NCBI RefSeq assembly: GCF_022669015.1
Contig: NZ_JAKKSL010000001.1
Span: 496,001 to 560,000, forward strand
Length of the DNA stretch: 64,000 bases
Direction of reading: 5' to 3'
DNA from: Colwellia maritima
GTDB taxonomy: Bacteria > Pseudomonadota > Gammaproteobacteria > Enterobacterales > Alteromonadaceae
Both the position numbers and the translations under genes were made by a program. Below, piece after piece: positions 63,567 to 64,000 of the stretch (position 1 is the first letter of the stretch; each line of letters begins with the position of its first letter). The notes beneath the pieces are model-generated. The model was not told where the DNA came from. It did not search any database and saw only the letters and a program-made list of their open reading frames with translations.

Positions 63567-64000
63567 ATGAAAAATTTATCCATAACCCTGTGCTTGTTTT
63601 ATGCCATATTTTGCACCGCAGTAATAAGCACAAAGGCTACAGCGCGTGAAGTTACCCTAACAACCGAATTACAAAGCTATAGCGGTAACGGTGCTTACCT
63701 AGCCATTTATGTAACCAATGCCGCAGATCAATATCAAGAAACACTGTGGGTCGCGGGGCAAAAATCGAAATATTATAAACATTTAACCGGTTGGGCGCGT
63801 GCCAGTGGTTTGCAAGCCAGTGAATATGACGGACTAACGGGCGCCGGCGTTACCAGTGGCAAAACACTCACGATAACGCTTGATCTAGCTGATGCTTATA
63901 TTGATTCAGGTTATCAACTCAAAATAGATACCTCTGTTGAAGATAAGCGCGACAATCGCAATGATATCGTGGTGCCATTAACCACGGCAGGTCTTCGGTA
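63567..64000 (+). CDS. DUF2271 secreted protein, partial at window edge
   Basis: ATG at 63567 with TAAGGAGAT. Signal peptide to about residue 27, then VTLTTELQSYSGNGAYLAIY, ETLWVAGQKSKYYKHLTGW and a C-terminal beta part still open at 64000. The WVAGxxxKYYxHLxxW motif is typical of DUF2271. Probable periplasmic flavin or thiol-redox accessory protein; the function is not established. Confidence 0.8.
   Translation, partial: MKNLSITLCLFYAIFCTAVISTKATAREVTLTTELQSYSGNGAYLAIYVTNAADQYQETLWVAGQKSKYYKHLTGWARASGLQASEYDGLTGAGVTSGKTLTITLDLADAYIDSGYQLKIDTSVEDKRDNRNDIVVPLTTAGLR

Overview
The window looks like a chromosome segment of an AT-rich marine gammaproteobacterium, most likely Alteromonadales and close to Colwellia/Thalassotalea. 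The evidence is the rsmD–ftsY–ftsE–ftsX–rpoH order, a tamA–tamB pair, proteins of gammaproteobacterial type throughout, and low GC. No rRNA, tRNA, CRISPR array, prophage or intact insertion sequence was seen. About thirty single-base reading-frame breaks split otherwise well-conserved genes, including housekeeping genes such as rsmD and tamA/B. Many sit in short homopolymers. I read most of these as consensus errors in the assembly rather than biological pseudogenes, and I give such genes as one feature over their full extent.

Region by region: 1-9.6 kb is accessory DNA. It holds a flavoprotein with a fragment of a paralogue beside it, a TetR regulator with two operators facing a carboxymuconolactone-decarboxylase-like gene, a decayed mosaic (2.9-4.4 kb) with a 44-bp direct repeat, an NAD(P)-binding protein divergent from a LysR gene, and several small secreted or membrane proteins. 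At 10-14.6 kb a large secreted double nuclease ends in a dockerin-like domain and is followed at once by a cohesin-like PEP-CTERM protein. The core segment 14.8-24.8 kb carries rpoH, ftsX, ftsE, ftsY, rsmD, a yjaG-like gene, a long coiled-coil protein, a SapC-like protein and a CNNM/CBS transporter. Next come a LysR–frmA–fghA formaldehyde detoxification locus (24.8-27.9 kb), tamA–tamB (28-33.7 kb), a three-gene phosphorelay ending in a diguanylate cyclase (33.8-39 kb), and a cytochrome c–FTR1 iron permease with a possible Fur box (39.1-41.1 kb).

41.1-56.5 kb is a nitric-oxide locus. Forward genes are norE, norF, a His-rich periplasmic protein, norR and a cytochrome P450. The opposing operon is norC–norB–norD–(87-aa orf)–norQ–norE2–norF2. 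hemN, a ferredoxin-NADP-reductase-like flavoprotein and nnrS follow on the plus strand. Four sites with the sigma-54 GG-N10-GC spacing lie before norE, norC, hemN and the reductase/nnrS pair. With norR present, this suggests one NO-responsive sigma-54 regulon covering NO reduction, haem supply and NO tolerance.

56.6-64 kb is a redox module: an octahaem cytochrome c of the tetrathionate-reductase family with a cytochrome b partner, a two-component system, a ferric-reductase-like flavocytochrome, a PepSY protein and the start of a DUF2271 protein. Related short repeats punctuate only this last part of the window.
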